This document shows positions 39,701-51,700 of a DNA stretch of 64,000 nucleotides, piece after piece. Within the stretch, counting starts at the first letter, position 1. Each line of letters begins with the position of its first letter. A program made the translations under genes and the position numbers. This stretch comes from Eublepharis macularius. Taxonomy: Eukaryota > Chordata > Lepidosauria > Squamata > Eublepharidae. The stretch lies in contig NC_072807.1 of the NCBI RefSeq assembly GCF_028583425.1, positions 30,323,001-30,387,000 on the forward strand, written 5' to 3'. The notes beneath the pieces are model-generated. The model was not told where the DNA came from. It saw nothing but the letters and a program-made list of their open reading frames with translations, and did no database searches.

Positions 39701-42700
39701 AATGCTCTGTTTTAATAGTGCCAGCTTCCTGCTTTTTGTGTAACCCATTTGGCTTGCTGGCTGAAGCTTTGTTGGATCAGGCAAGTGCGGGAAGACCATG
39801 GAGCAAGTCTCGGCATGGGGAAGGTAAGTCACACTGTTTGGAAAGCTCCCAGGCAGGGTATTTTTTTCTGACTTCCACATTTTAACAATGTGAGTAGTAG
39901 ACAGGACAGCAGGAGTGACTTTGTTTCAGAAGCGTTCAGGTTTTCGGATTGGCTGCTGATGTAATCATGCAATGTAATTTCTGGGGGGTGGTTAGCCAGG
40001 GGGTTAAAAAAAACAAGACGAAGGGCGCTTTGACTCTCGAAAGCTCATGCCCTGGAAATGGAGTTGGTCTTTGAGGTGTTCCTGGACCGGAACCCTGCTC
40101 TTCTACTACAGACCAACACGGCTCCCCACCTGTGACTGAATTTTCTTGTTACTTTAAAACACAGAGAAATACATATATAGAGAACAAAAATGTGTTTAAG
40201 CTCTTGTGAGAGCAGCCATTCTGTGTATTTTTGGTCTGCTGCTAAGGACTCCTTTTTTAGTTGCCGTCTTGAGGCTCACACACATTTACGCTTACGCGTC
40301 TGCTTTCTCTTTTCCTTTTTCCATGAGTAAAAACTTGGGCAGTTGCACCGTTAAAGAACTCTTAGTAGACGATGCAAGTTTTTTCCAACTTCTTATTGAA
40401 TTTATTAAATCTGTGGAAACCTGCCTATGAATGAAATGCTGCTTCTGAGGTTGGAATCATACTTACAAGGTAATGCAGATAAAGGACAGCAGACAGCATC
40501 TTGAAAGAGGCATTCCCTTGTACGTGCAAAGAGGAATGCCTCTTCCGCGGTGTCGTCTGTTGCCCATGTTTTGTAAGCTCTTGCATTACATTTTTTAAAA
40601 AATAAAACTTCTTTTCAGTTAATGAGGGGCTGTTTTTTAGTCATCTAAAATCCAGGCACCAGTCGAATCGGAGAGTTGTATCAACAGTTGGCAACGGGGC
40701 TTTTCCTACCCTGTTGTTAGTGATTGCTATAGCTCAACATCCAACTATGTGTAGATGCTGCCCTAGTGAAAAGCTGTAGGGTAAAATGGGCCCATGCGCA
40801 GCTGCTGCGAGGCTGGCTAGCTCTTGTGTGCATTGCAGACCGTGGGGATTCTTCTGTCGTTGAACTGCCCCCCAACCCCCTGCTGTAGGTTAGGGTGAGG
40901 AAGGCAGAGGTCTGGTCCTGCACTTTTCTCTCTCTCTCTCTCTCTGCTGCGTACTTGTTCTCTTCAGGAAGCCCCCGCTTATAGACGTGGAATCCAACCT
41001 TTGCCCAGATGGGCAAATCTCTTTCCCTTATCCTCTCTTCAGAAATCCAGGCTTAAAATGCGCCCAAGCAAATCTCTGCCTTGCATGATCCAGGCAGAAA
41101 ATCCACTTAAGGCCTTGCATCTCTCTCTCTCCCTCCCCCCCCTCTCTCTACACAAATGCTGGCAGTTGCAAAGGAAAAGGAGGGGGGTGTTTTGTCATAG
41201 GGAACAACCAAACAGCACAGGACTGGTCAGTTGGTATTTTATGGGCTGGGGCAAGGGTGGTTTAGAGGTCACTTGGCATTCTCAGAGGCTAAGAACTTGG
41301 CAGGGCATGAAGTTGCTGAAACCCAAGCCTCAAATCTCTTTCTTCCTCAGGATAAATTTGCCTATCAGGCTTTTGGGGTGGACATTTGGTCCTTGTATTC
41401 TAAGAGGGACCCATTGCTATGGATGCAGGGGCCCACGAGTGACTAGTCTGTGAACAAAGAAAATGCCCCAAAGACCCCCTCCCAGGCAGGCAAGGGCAAC
41501 CTTTGCAGCCTCTGGCCTGGCCAGGCCTTGCCAGATCCAAGATGGCGGAGCTGATTCCTAGTGGCCAGGTTAAAGGGTCAGGGCCGAAGCAGCTGCCTGA
41601 CCCCGCAGATCTCTGCTGCTTGCCTTGTTCACCTGAAGCCATTTTTATGGGCTGTTCACTCTTTTATCTTGCCCTCTTTTATCTTGCCCTTCCTGAGTAG
41701 CTTACCTTACGTGGCTCTCAGAAACCTTGTGAAAGGAGAGAGGAAGAGAGTGAGCAACTGGCCTAAGGTAACACGGAGGGCCTTTGGGCTTCAGGTTCGA
41801 GCCTTGACCTCCGTCGGCCCTGCCTTACAACAATCCTACCTGTTTTCTGAAAAGTTCGTCAAGTTCCAGGTGAAGCTCTGGCAGGTGTCTTGGTGCTTCT
41901 TTGTTGAAGCTGATGATTTTATTTGTTTTATTGATAATCATTTAGCTTTAAATTGTAAGCGGCCTCCCGAATGCTTCAGCGGAGAGTATTGAAGTAAAAT
42001 GATTTTAAAGGAATAAGCAATACATTCTTCGTAAACGATGAGTCCAAAGGGCATGAAACGCAAAAGGTGCAGTCTGCGACATTAAACTGGCAAGCCGCAG
42101 GTTGCTCAAAGCACCTTTTGGAAGCAGCGTATCGCTTCTCCAGTGTAGGTCTCTGTCGCCCAAAAAAAAGTGACAATAAAATCAGCTTACATATCTGTGC
42201 TGTTGATAATTGAGTAAAGGGGAGGATTTTTTTTTGCTGTTGTTTCTTAAAAAACAAAGAGGCAGGAAGGAACTGTACTTATAGGAATGCATGCTAAGGA
42301 GCGGCGATGGCCTCTGTTGCGTGGCACTCGCTGTCAACAATGTTCATCCCCTGGAAACGCATTCCTTGGCTGATGCTGGAGTGCCAAACATAACTTCCCA
42401 AAATAAATGCAAAGATTAAGCCTCGAACCAGGAAATTGGTGTGGAAACGGCTGATTCTTCCCCATGCAAAGCCAGTTCTCTCTCCCCCTTCCCAGAAGTG
42501 CTGTATTTAACTCTCTTTATTTACACATCTTTTCCAAATTCTCCCAGCGGGTTACGAAACTGCCTTTAGCACTGTCCTTACAGTGACCCAATAGCGAAGT
42601 TAGGCTGAAGAAGAATGTCTTGCCCTAGTCACAGGCCCTTTGGATCTTTGCCCCAGATGGGCTTCCATTCTGCAGTAGAAGCGCCCTGGGTGGCCTTCAA

Positions 42701-45700
42701 CCAGTCACTCTAAGCTTTACCTGCTTCTCAGGGTGGCTGTGAGGATAAAATAGTGGTGAGGATAAAATGAGAGAGTCATGGGTTCCACCCTCAGGTCCGT
42801 GAAAGAAGGGCAGGACGCAAACGTGATGGAGAGAGGTGAATATTTACCACAGGTGCCTGTTCTGTGGGAAACTGGAAATATCCACAGAATGGAGGGATAT
42901 GTTTCATGTATCCAAGCTAAAATACACATCAGAACTGCTTGCTTTGTGTCATTTGTACGGGAGAAAATTTTGCTCCTTTTATATCAGGAGCTGATTTAAG
43001 CCTTGCATGTCAGAATACCCTGGGTCTTGGCTGTCTCCTCTGCACCTGTCCGGCATGGAGAAGGCTAGTCGACCTATAATCCTGCTATCAGGACTGGCCC
43101 TCCTGAAATAGCTAAAAGGGTTTGCCTCGCTGGCAAACTCAGAAAGGGGCACCGAGTGCCTGGGAAACTGAACGCGTTCCAGTGGTGGATTTCCTCTTTT
43201 CTCCCTCCTTGCCACACCTGTCTTAGGAAAATGCTCTTCTTTGATTTGGGTCAATCCCTGGGTGGAAAGGAACAATTGAGTACAGCCGGGGTACGTTTTT
43301 TCAGCTCACAGTTTCCAGGATAGGTAGAACCTCTCCTGTTGCCTCGGCCACGGGGTAGCCTAAAAGTAGCAACAAAGCTTATCCAGAAATAGCTCCAAGA
43401 TTTCCAAGAAAACAGCTCACAGCTTGAGATCAAATGTGTTCTGACCTTTCTCTGTCTCTGTCTTAAAAACCCCTTTGCAAGCCCACAGAGCCTAGACCGG
43501 GTCCCCTGCACGTATGTATCGTTGCCTTGGCCTTGAAGAAGGTCACCTTTGTCCCAGCAATAGTGGGCTTTGACCTCGGGAGAATATTGTCTTGCTAAAT
43601 AGGGTACAAAGACGTGTCAGGTTATCTGCTGGTGCTTCCATCCTGGGTCTATTGCGCATGTGCTGGGGGGGAGTCTGGCGATCACAAAGGACTCTGGAGG
43701 TCATTACAAATGGCCTGGAAAGGTGCAAAACTCTAGGGATGGATGAATTGGTAAGACACACCACTTGGGGTGGTTTGGTTAGACTGAGAGCGCCTGAGAA
43801 AAGATTCTCCACTAAGATCTATCATTTTTTTATCTTTCCCTTCCTACAAGTAGCCCAGGGTGGCTTACGCTATTCTTCACTTCTCCATTTGCTCCCATAA
43901 TAGCCCTCTGAGGTAGGCTAAGCTAAGAGAAAGTCCCAAAGTCACTCAGTGTGAGCTTTGTGGTAGAGTAGGGATTTGAACTTCAGTCTCCCAAGTACTA
44001 AACATGTCGTCCAAACATGGAACCTTATTGGCCTGCAAGCTGTTGCCTTGCAGCGTCACTTCCTCATTCAACGAAGTACAGGGACGCCTTTTGGGGGAGC
44101 AGTGCTATCCGCTCAATGGCATCTGAGCCAGTTTGGTGCAGTGGTTAAGAGCATGGGACTCTAATCTGGAGAGCTGGGTTTGATTCCCCACTCTTCCACT
44201 TGAAGCCAGCTGGGTGACCTTGGGCTAGTCACAGCTCTCTGGAGCTCTCTCAGCCCCACCCACCTCACAGGTGACCTTGGGTCAGTCACAGCTCTCTCAG
44301 AGCTCTCTCAGCCTCATCCACCTCGCAGGGTGATTGAGGATAATGATAACATACTTTGTAAACCGCTCTGAGGGGGCATTAAGTTGTCCTGAAGGGCAGT
44401 ATATAAATCGAATGTTGTTATTATTATCTCTGCAACAAGATGGCTGCTCGTTTGCCCATTGAGACCAGCTTTTGAAAGCTGTTCGTCCTCACCTTGTAGC
44501 CTCCTGTTGTGAGCCGCTGCTTAGCTTCTGAGATCTGACGAGATCAGGCTCACCTGGGCTATCCAGAGCAGGGTGTGCAGGCTTTTACTTCATTTTTTAA
44601 ATTTAATGTATTTAAAATATTTCTGTGCTGCCTTTCCCCAAGGCAGCAGACTCCCCAAGGCAGCAGACAGCAAAGCCCTAAAACATTTCCAACCTTTTCT
44701 CTCTGCCTTCCGGATGGCCTCCTCTTCCCCGTTTTGTTAGAATGCCGGGGATCAAGGAACCTTCAGGCTGTCATGCCAAGTTCAGAGAGCGAAAACGCAG
44801 AGAAGCGTTCTTGATGCCCCCCCACCCCCCGCTCTGTTTTGGAGCTTCCCTAGAGAGATGCACAGACACACACAGACATACATACACGGACATCCATCAC
44901 TGTCTTAGCAGCAATGGGAAGGGACTAAATAGGTGAGCTGCGATCCCTGGAGGTTTAACCATCTATTTTTATTCTTGCTGGTATAGCACCTCAGATCTAT
45001 ATCTGTATCAGCTGATTCACATGATTTGTACCTGAAAACGCTGCAAATAGCTTTGGCAGCCTTTACCACCTCCTTTTCTTTCTTTTTTCTCCTTACTTTG
45101 CACTTCGCTTCCTAGTTCTCCCAGCGTGAAAGTTAGCACCTTCTGTGCCTTAACAACTTGCGATAGGCACCACACATCTTGTTCAGATTCCTATTCTTCC
45201 TCCTCCTGTTCTTCCAGGATTTGGAGTCTTTTTCTCTTTTCAGCAATTCCCACTTTTGTTTGTTTGTTTGTTTATATTTTTGTCCAGCTTTTCAGCCAAA
45301 AATTGGCCCCAGAAAGGCTCGCAAGCGCCAGTCCAAATGACAATTAGAATCCCGTACAAGATGTTCCTTGGGGAAGGGATTCTCAAGCTGGAGCGGGGTT
45401 CGGGCTTGATGGAGGGGTGTGCTTTGATGTATCCTGATCTCCCTCAAATGAGCTTGCTGGGGGCTGGTGGAGGGAAGGAGGCTGTCTGTGGAGTTGATCC
45501 GGGCATGATGGAGTGATGCCTGGCTGCTAGGTGCCCTCTTGGTTGTTAGCTGCTGTAAATTGGTTCCTCCTTCCTGCCCCCAAGCTTTTTCTTCTTCTCC
45601 TACAGGAGGGAGTGTTGTCCTGTTAGAATGCTAGCTGCTTTGCTGTCTTCCAGGGGATAGTTTCAGTGCTTTTTGGCCCGTCCAAGTAAATTTACCAGTT

Positions 45701-48700
45701 TGTGCATGCTGACTGTTGGCACTCACAACATTTGTGTTAGTTAAAGCCAGCAAACCCAAATCAAAGAGCAGCCCGTAATCTGCAAGGAAGGGGGAAGCAC
45801 AGAAGTCCTTGCAATGCAGGCAGAGTGACAGGGCGACGGGAGAGAATCCTTGAGCTAGCATGGGTATTGCTCGAACCCTCAGCAGACGGGCAGTTGAATG
45901 TGTGAACAGAAAATTTTGAAGCTCGATATACAATTTAAACTAGAAGCCTTTTTGTTGGGACTAATGGACAAACAGTTGGAAAACAAACATGGTATTCGAT
46001 TTCTATTTCTATATATGACAACGGCAGCTAGGCTTTTAAATGCGCAAAAATGTTGTTATTTGGCTCTGCAGTTGGAGAGAGAAATATTTAACCCTGTCTT
46101 GGCAACTGGTTTCCTGCTCAGTCTTCCTTCTTACTTAAGCTGCTTATTCACAATTGAGATTCCAGATACTTGTGTGTGTGCTTGCGTACATATAACCTTA
46201 AAAATGCATCTCTGGAAAAGCAGCTTTCGAGCATCAAAATGGCTGGTGGGGAACGAATGAAGTACTCTTCCACCATTCACTGCTCCAAATTGCAACTTTC
46301 TTTTATTATTATTATTAACAGTTTTATATAATGAAGAAGATGAAATGACAAAAAGACAGTTACACAAAAATGATCAAACAAAAAAAAATCAGCTTTCTGA
46401 AGTTGTTTTTCATTTCCAGATTGCACACACAAGCACACAAATACGGCATCGCTTGCATGTTGCTCTTTCAGTTATCGAGATGCAGAAACCCGTGCAAAAG
46501 TGTGAATCCATCATTCTTTCCACAAACCATTCTCCCCAGAACAAGCCCCAAGTGTCCCCATGGCAATGCAAGCGAGCGGCATGTGATATGCTGCAGGTCC
46601 AGACCTGCCTATGGACTTGTACTGTAGCTGTGTTTCTGGGAAAATGTGTCTGAGTGAGGTAATGTGCCTGCCCCTTCCGTCTATGTACATATGCGGAAGG
46701 CTTCGGCCTGCACTAATGTCCCATACGATCAGGATAGTGGAAGCAGGTGTGCCCTCTGTAGCCTAAGAACAGAGGAGAGGTAGTGGTTTTTCTCACACAA
46801 TTCCCATTCTCTTATTTCAGAGCAACAGCACAGCAGCTCCCAATGGGAATTCTATGGATGTTATACATTTTTGTTCTGCCCAGAGAACTACATGGGTTCT
46901 CTCTTCCCCATTTTATCCTCACAACAACTCTGTGAGGTAGGATAAACTGAAGCCAGGATAAGCCTGGCCACAGACCAGCTGGTATAATGGCAGAGTGGAG
47001 ATTTTTGAATCTAAAGGCTATACTGTGCTTGATCTCAGTATCCTAACGAACGGCAAAGCTTTTTGTAATGTTTTAAGGATCTGGAGTTACAGAAATAATA
47101 ACAACAACAACATTCGATTTATATACCGCCCTTCAGGACAACTTAATGCCCACTCAGAGAGGTTTACAAAGTGTATTTTTATCCCCACAACAATCACCCT
47201 GTGGGGTGGGCGGGCCTGAGAGAGCTCCTAGAAGCTGTGACTGACCCAAACTCACCCAGCTGGCTTTAACGGAGGAGTGGGGAATCAAATCCGGTTCTCC
47301 AGATTAGAGTCCTGCCGTTCTTAACCACTACACCAAACTGGCTCAGTGGAAGGGAAAGGACCCAAAGGGTATAGATAGCATTGCCATTCCAGATTGGGAA
47401 GTTCGTGGAGATTTGGGGGCAGGAGCTTAAGAAGGGTGGAATTTGAGAGGGAGGGGGGGTAAGCTGGGATGTGATGCTGGGGGGTCCACCCTCCCAAGCT
47501 GCCGTTTTCTCCAGGGGAACTGATCTTTGTAGTTTGCACATCAGTTGCAATTCCAGCAGGACCTCAGCACCAACCTGGACGTTGACAACCGTAGGTATAA
47601 GAGGAAGATTCAGGTCCAGCAGCACCCTAAAGACCAACCAGACTTACAGGGTATGAGCTTTTGAGAATCAAAGCTCTCTTCGTCAGATATGAGTGGGAAA
47701 AGGAAGGAGTCCTTCCTTCCTTACTAGAGGACCGTAACATAGGAGTAGTTTGCTTCATCCAACGTACTTTTCCTTTGCACAAGAAGGTGGAAAATGGGGC
47801 CGAGATGCGACGGCATGAGAGTCATTTATTTCCAGGTCCCGAGGATCCCCGGTGATGTTTTCTGAGCAGACAGCTGGAGCCGATTCAGTTCTGCACCTTC
47901 TGAAAAAGGAAGGCGGAGAGAGGGAGAGAGAGAGTGAGGCTGCCTTTCCCCTTCAGCCGTATCTCTTATCTTGAATCTATTTACAAAGTGCTCCAGCCAC
48001 AGCTCCTGGCAGAGAAGGTGCAGATGAGGGGGGAAGAACTGTTTGTAGATTGTCATCTTCTCTTGGTCCAGACGGGCTTTTGTGCTAAAAGATGCTGGTT
48101 AGGAACTTAACAGTCCTGGCAGGTAGATGGTGGGTGTCTTAACTCAAAGGCTGACAACCCTATCAGAGAGGTGCGGTTGATTTAAGTCGTTGGGTTGTGA
48201 ATCAGCACTCTGCTGGTTCGAATCCCACTTCTGCCATGAGCTCTGCAGGTGGCCTTGGGAGAGGCACTCCTCTTGTATTGTGGGAATAATAATACACGGA
48301 TTTTATTAACCACTTCAAGCGGGGCACTCATCTGTCTAGAAGAGCAGTATGTAAGCATTGTTAATAACATCAACAACATTCGATTTATATACTGCCCTTC
48401 AGGACAACTTAACGCCCACTCAGAGCAGTTTACAAAGTGTGTTATTATTATCCCAACAACAATCACCCTGTGAGGTGGGTGGGGCTGAGAGAGCTCCGAG
48501 AGAGCTGTGACTGGGCCAAGGTGACCCTGCTGGCTTCAGGAGGAGGAGTGGGGAATCAAGCCCTGTTCTCCAGAGTAGAGTGCTACTGCTCTTAACCACT
48601 ACACCAAACTGGCTGGCTGTTATAATAAGTGCAGTTGTGTTATATTTTTCTCTCAAGAGACAAATAAATGTAGTGGTTCTTTAGAAGTTAGGGTTGAATC

Positions 48701-51700
48701 TCTCTCTCCTTGGGCCAGCTGAAACTGAAGGCAGGGTTGAAAGCAACCTCTGGCCTGAGATGAAGGCCTTCTTCGTATAATAAAATGGATGTATGGTTGA
48801 CATTTCATTACTGCAGAGAGATTCTCTGGCATTTGTTCTGTGGAGAGCCACAACAGCAGCACTGAAAGCCAAAGGACCGTTTTCTGCCTTCATTGGCAGA
48901 GTTTTCCGTTTTTAGTTTCGTGGCTCTCAGTTGCTTCTCTCCTGGGACTTCCTATTTTGGAATGGAGGGGTGTGAGAAGAGAAGGCCAAGGGGGCTGCAG
49001 CCGGATGCTCAAAAAGTCACAACCCTCTCTTCCTTTTAAAAAGGCTTTGCGTCTTTGGATTGCTAGTCCCATAGCTGCAGTGTGGAGATGTGTGCTGCAG
49101 ACGTGGGACTGGAATTTAGCGAGATGGGGATTTAAATCAGAGATTTGTTAGTGCCTGGTGAGGGCAGAGACACAGCCTGAATTCCCTGTGTACGCTGTCC
49201 TGAGTTCCAGGCCAGAGATGCCAGTCTTAATTGAATTTCCATCCAGCCTTTAGGAGGCTGTATCTGCGTGGCTTCCCCCAGAAGTAACGTTTTCAGTACT
49301 GGGATCTTTGTTCAGGTCAGGAAGAGAATAGATAGGCCTCTTATTTGTTTGTTTGTTTGTTTGTTTGTTTGTTTATATTCCACCTTTCTCACTGAGACTC
49401 AAGGCAGATTGCATTGTGTGAGATTAGTACAATCAGTGCCAAGGACAAGGGCAGGCATTTCCATACAGTGTCAAGGACATTTCCATAAACAATGTCATGG
49501 GGTAAATGAATACAAGTTTACAAAGACATAGCATTAGCAAGGATCCAATATGGGTTGTAGAATTGCTGAAACAGAACATAATCAATTCTAGGATTTACAT
49601 TAAACAGTATGAAGCACAGGTAGTATATAGGAGTACATATTTAAAGCAACAGATAATATGTAAGGCAACATAATGGTGAAGTCTATGGTTCCTAACTCAT
49701 TTGCGAAGCATCTTGGACCCGTTTCCTACAATACTGCCCTCCTAGCTGAGAAAAAAGCCTTTTTGAATAATTCGGTTTTGCATCCCTTGCGGAAAGCCAG
49801 GAGTGTGGGAGCTCTCCTGACCTCAGGCAGGCAGTTCCACAGGGTAGTCCCATCGTCTGGCCAAATGGTTAGGGGAGCTGTGTGCAGCAGTAGGCATAGC
49901 AAAGAGTGGAAGTCATACAAGCTCTGTCTCCTTTCTTGTAAACAAGAGTTCAGGTGACAACCTTGTGATTCTTTTTTGCTTTGTTCCGGTTTGTGGTGTG
50001 TGCATGCAAGCGTTCATCCATGGCTACCACAACACTTCTGTTAGTGGACAGATTAGTAAATCTAAGGCATATGGTCTACGTGTGCAACAAAATGAGATTG
50101 GTTGAATGGAATCACAGCTGACCACTGAGGAATGGAAGGATCAGGCTCTTTAAATGCATATATGGATGGATGGAAAAATTCCCCGCAAGTAGAAATCTAG
50201 CATGACAAGGAGCAGGTGGACTACTAGAAAATTTCTCCTGGACCTGCTGGAGCAGCACTTCTCAGTATGGCACACATGGGTGCCATGGTGCCCACCAATC
50301 AGTTTTCCTGCATCTGCTTGCTAATTTCTCAGTGCGTCTCTGCACCAAGTGATGAGCCAGTCCTGACTTTCCTCCACCTCATTGGAGTAGCATGTAATTC
50401 AAAAGACCTCAGGAGGCATTGCTTTTGAGCCTGCAGGAACTGCCCATTCAGAAACATCTGCCTCCGTCATAGAAGGATGCTTGGCTTGGAACTACCAAAT
50501 CTTTGCAGTGTGGTGGTTAGAATTTGAAATAGGGCTAGAGACATCTGGATTTCAAATCCCTGCTGAGTTTCTTAGCCTAACCTACTTCACAGGGTGGTGA
50601 TTAGGATAAAACTGAGGATGGGCGAACCATGTATGCTTTCCTGAGCTTCTTGGACAAAGAGCAGGATAAAAAGCCATTAAATAAATACAATTTGTGAGCC
50701 CCTCGTGGCCTTCATTTTCTGATTGGCTGGGACTCCCATGGCCGCCATTTTCTTGAGGGAGCTGCTGCCCCTTCTCAAAATTCCCAAAATGTCTTCAGGC
50801 TCAACAGGATTGGAAACCTCTAGAGGTATTTCTTGCAGGGCTCTTTTGTTTTACATAGAGAGAGCATCCCCCCCCTCCCTGCCCATGGCATTATTCCACC
50901 GGCAATTTGAAAATGTAAAATCTACTTGACCCCTCACTGTTTGGCAAGGTTGCCAACTCTAGCTTGGGAGAGTCTTGGAGATTTGGGGGCTGTGCTTGGA
51001 GAGGGAGCCCAGCAGGGATTGTGGTACCATACAATCTGCCCTCTGAATCTCCCTCCAGGGTAACTGATTTCTGTGGTCTGGAGATCTGTTATAATTCCAG
51101 GAGAATTCCAGGCCCTACGTGGAGATTGGCAAGCATAGTATTTGGTTTCCTCATCTTGGGGGTGGATGAGAAGAAGGAAAAGATCAAGAAGTGTTTATGT
51201 TGAGAGAGGTGTTGTCTAGCAACTGAAGGTAGAGGAGACCTGGCTGCTGGGTGGGGAGAAGTCATTTGTTAAGTTTTCCCTGGAGAGTGGAGGAGCCTTT
51301 GTTGAGGAGCTGCTTTTCTGCCTGAGATGAAATGCTTCCGTCTGAAAAGAAATTGCCCTGAGTGAGCAGTTGAGATTGCGCTTGTGTGTTCGGGGAAGGG
51401 AAGAGGGTCAACATCCTGCTTTGGACTGCCCTTGTTGGGAAGGATGTTGTATTTGGAGAGGGGGACAGAGCTCTATGCGCAAAATTGTTCAGCAGTCTCT
51501 TCCTGGGACCGCGTTTCCCCCAGAAAATAGCCCCAGAAGGAAAGAGCAATCCCGCTAGGCCTCCATGGAGTTGTGAATTAGATCTCAGAGTCCAAAGGGA
51601 CGTCATTCTCATGTTTTAGACTCCTTGGCTAATCTTGGCTTGTCCCACCCACCCCAATATAAGGCTTGAACTACAAATTGCATAGGAAATCTGTGACTGG

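Noticed and set aside
40928..40944. Regular short repeats as a CRISPR-like array
   Set aside because: The sequence is a simple CT run in vertebrate DNA; no spacers or direct repeats of CRISPR type exist anywhere in the window.
49726..49920. Open frame with LPEVRRAPTLLAFRKGCK
   Set aside because: This is the decayed C-terminus of a LINE that recurs at 34875-35200.
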